Origin: Polydactylus sextarius
Lineage: Eukaryota > Chordata > Actinopteri > Polynemidae
Assembly: GCA_016801845.1 (NCBI GenBank)
Contig: CM028919.1
Span: forward strand, 7,828,001-7,892,000
Length of the DNA stretch: 64,000 nt
Reading direction: 5' to 3'
How positions within the stretch are numbered: position 1 is the first letter of the stretch; each line of letters starts with the position of its first letter. This document shows, piece by piece, positions 62,458 through 64,000 of this stretch. The translations under genes were made by a program, and so were the position numbers. The notes below the pieces were generated by a model, which had not been told where the DNA came from, searched no databases, and saw nothing but the letters and a program-made list of their open reading frames with translations.

Positions 62458-63091
62458 GTGTGTATGTGTGTTATCCCAAGTCCCCAGCTGGCAGATGGTT
62501 ATCTCAGGACAACCATTATCCAACAGGTGTTTAAACAGCAGTAGGGGAGCGAGGCAGACCCTGTCATCTACCTGTCCACACAGACACCATAACATCACAT
62601 TAAAGCTTTCTTTCACTGTAAAGAAAAGGTCACATCAGACACACACAGCCCCAGCAACACTCGTTTAAAGGAGGGGGATTGTTAATAGGGCCACTTTTCA
62701 TCTTTTTTCATTGATTTTCAATCAAACAGAAGGAGTCCTGACTTGCTGCCTTTGCCTTATTTTCCAGTGAATCCAAAGAAAATAAGAAGAAAACAAAATC
62801 CTCAAAGTGAGTTCCCAGCATGACCTTGCCTTGAGTCACTTCATGAGTTTCCATTCACCACCATGCCTCTCACTGAGTTACAGCTTCTTGTTGAAAATGA
62901 AAAGAGATGTGCAAAGACAAATGATGAGAAGCAGTTCGGCTTTTGACTTCTGTGCCACATTGCATTGCACATGTTGAATTTTTAACATTATGTACAAGAG
63001 GACTAATTGAAAATTATAATTATCCTCTCTCAGGATGAAAAAGGCAATGAGCACAGACGCACTGGATGAGACTAATCAGTCTGATGCTGCG
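50166..63091 (+). CDS. plcb2: 1-phosphatidylinositol 4,5-bisphosphate phosphodiesterase beta-2 (PLCB2), incomplete at the 3' end
   Basis: Cleaves PIP2 to IP3 and diacylglycerol at the membrane, activated by Gq alpha and G beta-gamma. 30 exons: 50166-50249, 50514-50591, 51213-51281, 52075-52215, 52655-52734, 52878-52931, 53035-53110, 53232-53332, 53805-53965, 54061-54207, 54319-54476, 55545-55627, 55795-55879, 56328-56550, 56644-56726, 56809-56905, 57024-57108, 57263-57387, 57637-57788, 58287-58451, 58587-58686, 58855-58959, 59170-59234, 59386-59476, 59562-60041, 60252-60435, 61033-61171, 62088-62152, 62768-62806, 63034-63091 (1191 residues so far). PH domain about 1-130, EF hands to 300, X domain with His325 (SSHNTYLTAGQFSG), Glu355, Asp357 and His372 (THGFTMTT), acidic and Gly-rich X-Y linker 440-541, Y domain from 542 (VNYIQPTKF, SRIYPKGTRMDSSNY), C2 about 690-815, Pro/Glu/Ala insert 870-1030, then the C-terminal coil. 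The closest family member is human PLCB2. The last exons lie beyond the window. Intron 19 appears to use a GC donor. Confidence 0.95.
55241..55283. repeat. Perfect 15 bp inverted repeat, 13 nt loop, in plcb2 intron 11
   Basis: TCAGTTCAGTTTGCT at 55241-55255 pairs exactly with 55269-55283. Beyond it GGCCT near 55224 can pair with AGGCC near 55289 after an internal loop, giving a longer imperfect hairpin. Confidence 0.8.
58547..58579. repeat. (GTT)n microsatellite in plcb2 intron 20
   Basis: About eleven TTG/GTT units sit only about seven bases before the acceptor of the next exon (58587). They may serve as its pyrimidine tract. Confidence 0.93.
62258..62287. repeat. (TG)n microsatellite in plcb2 intron 28
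   Basis: Short TG run, interrupted once by TGCG, seen directly. Confidence 0.85.
62395..62471. repeat. Long (TG)n microsatellite in plcb2 intron 28
   Basis: About 29 uninterrupted TG units followed by TGCG and TGTA interruptions. Reading frames across it are repeat artefacts. Confidence 0.97.
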
Positions 63092-64000
63092 GTAAGTATA
63101 GAAATCTATTCTGAACCCCTTTGAAAGATTTTTCCACCCCAAGTGTTAGATTACAGGATTGATATCACTCCCATATCTTCATGCTAACAGCTAACAGCAG
63201 GTTAGATTTGCATAAAGAAACACGAGGAAAGAGCTGGTCTGGCTGTTTGCAAAGGTCATGCAAAGAAACAGCCTCACACGTTACTAGAAAAAACTCAAAA
63301 ACAAGCTACAACATGTTAATCTGTGAGCTAACCAGGCTCCAAATAAACAATGTAATTCAGTGGAAAATAAATAATGCCAGAACAGATCAGAAGAGATACA
63401 AAAAAAAATGATGCAGGTGGTCAAAATGTTATGGCTGATCAGTGTAGGATACTGCTATGATTGTAACTATGGTTACAGAGAGGCAGCAAGTATCTAAAGA
63501 TGTGAATAAATATCACCTTAGGCATGTAACACTGCTTTTCTTTACATCTGCACACTTGTTCACGTATGATACACCCACATGTTTCTTAGCGATACACACA
63601 CATTGCTGAAGTGTAAGTACACCTACACACATGAGCATACACTCCCATTCACCCACAAATCAAACACATACACAAACACAAATGCACACAACACACACCT
63701 TTGTACCCGGTGAGTAAAGTGCAGTGGGCCCTGACCATTACTCAGAAGCTGTTTACACGGAGCAGGCTAATCCATGTGTGGTCGATGACTCACTGAGCTC
63801 TGCACTTGTTCCACCATTGGCTCATCAAGATTCAGACCTGTTGTATCTAGGTTAAAAACCTGGTCATTTCACCTCTTCAGTTGACTGTCTGGGTAGCAGC
63901 AAACCTTACTCACCCCCACTTACACTTCAGGGTCGCAGTGCAGCTCACTTTGATCTACTTAATCAGCATTCGCCAATTAATTAGCACAAGTATTTATAAC
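63092..64000 (+). other. plcb2: plcb2 intron, runs off the window
   Basis: A gtaag donor follows the last visible exon, and no further exon coding the expected C-terminal coil was found before the window end. The stretch from about 63155 to 63345 (TCTTCATGCTAACAGCTAAC, ACATGTTAATCTGTGAGC) resembles a degenerate common fish interspersed repeat. CA-rich sequence follows near 63590-63700. Confidence 0.55.

Noticed and set aside
62336..62668. Open frames around the TG repeat in plcb2
   Set aside because: Repeat artefact inside an intron.

Overview
The window is vertebrate nuclear DNA, most likely from a ray-finned (teleost) fish, probably a percomorph. Genes are split by GT-AG introns, microsatellites (CA, TG, GATA-type) are common, there are copies of interspersed repeats typical of fish, and every recognised protein is closest to vertebrate families. 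Products and exon borders below were read by eye from six-frame conservation and splice consensus; no alignment or database search was run.

Left part (1-15 kb). A C14orf28-type gene (minus, CDS 4757 to 2305, five exons, 339 residues) lies head to head with mthfd1 (plus, CDS 5363-14172, 27 exons), the trifunctional cytosolic one-carbon/folate enzyme. They are separated by a 605 bp CCAAT- and GC-box-bearing presumptive bidirectional promoter. mthfd1 reads cleanly through 26 exons, but exon 22 is one base short. This is either an assembly error in a C run or a real frameshift.

Middle part (15.2-22.2 kb). This is the most unusual section. Three tandem units of about 1.8-2.8 kb each carry a tiny minus-strand gene with its own TATA box, a noncoding first exon, an 'ATG AGT G' start exon, several microexons in phase 0, a Lys/Gly/Glu-rich last exon and a nearby AATAAA. 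Two copies encode complete small hydrophilic proteins (100 and 65 residues); the third has lost two splice donors and looks dead. I do not recognise this family, and it is my candidate for an undescribed system.

Right part (26-64 kb). This section matches the neighbourhood of human 15q15: ccdc9b (plus, 26431-40909, 14 exons), inafm2 (minus, single coding exon, 48277-47564) and plcb2 (plus, 50166 to beyond the window end, 30 coding exons seen). PLCB2 is a Gq/G-beta-gamma-activated phosphoinositide phospholipase C. This copy has a long Pro/Glu/Ala-rich insert between its C2 domain and C-terminal coiled coil, and a likely GC-AG intron. INAFM2 is a small single-pass membrane protein with a cluster of five N-glycosylation sequons.

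The gene-poor stretches (1-2.3 kb, 22.2-26.4 kb, 43.4-46.7 kb, 48.3-50.1 kb, and 63.1 kb to the end) hold UTRs, microsatellites and degenerate repeats; I saw no RNA gene, CRISPR array or intact transposon there. The genes in this window do not form one pathway.
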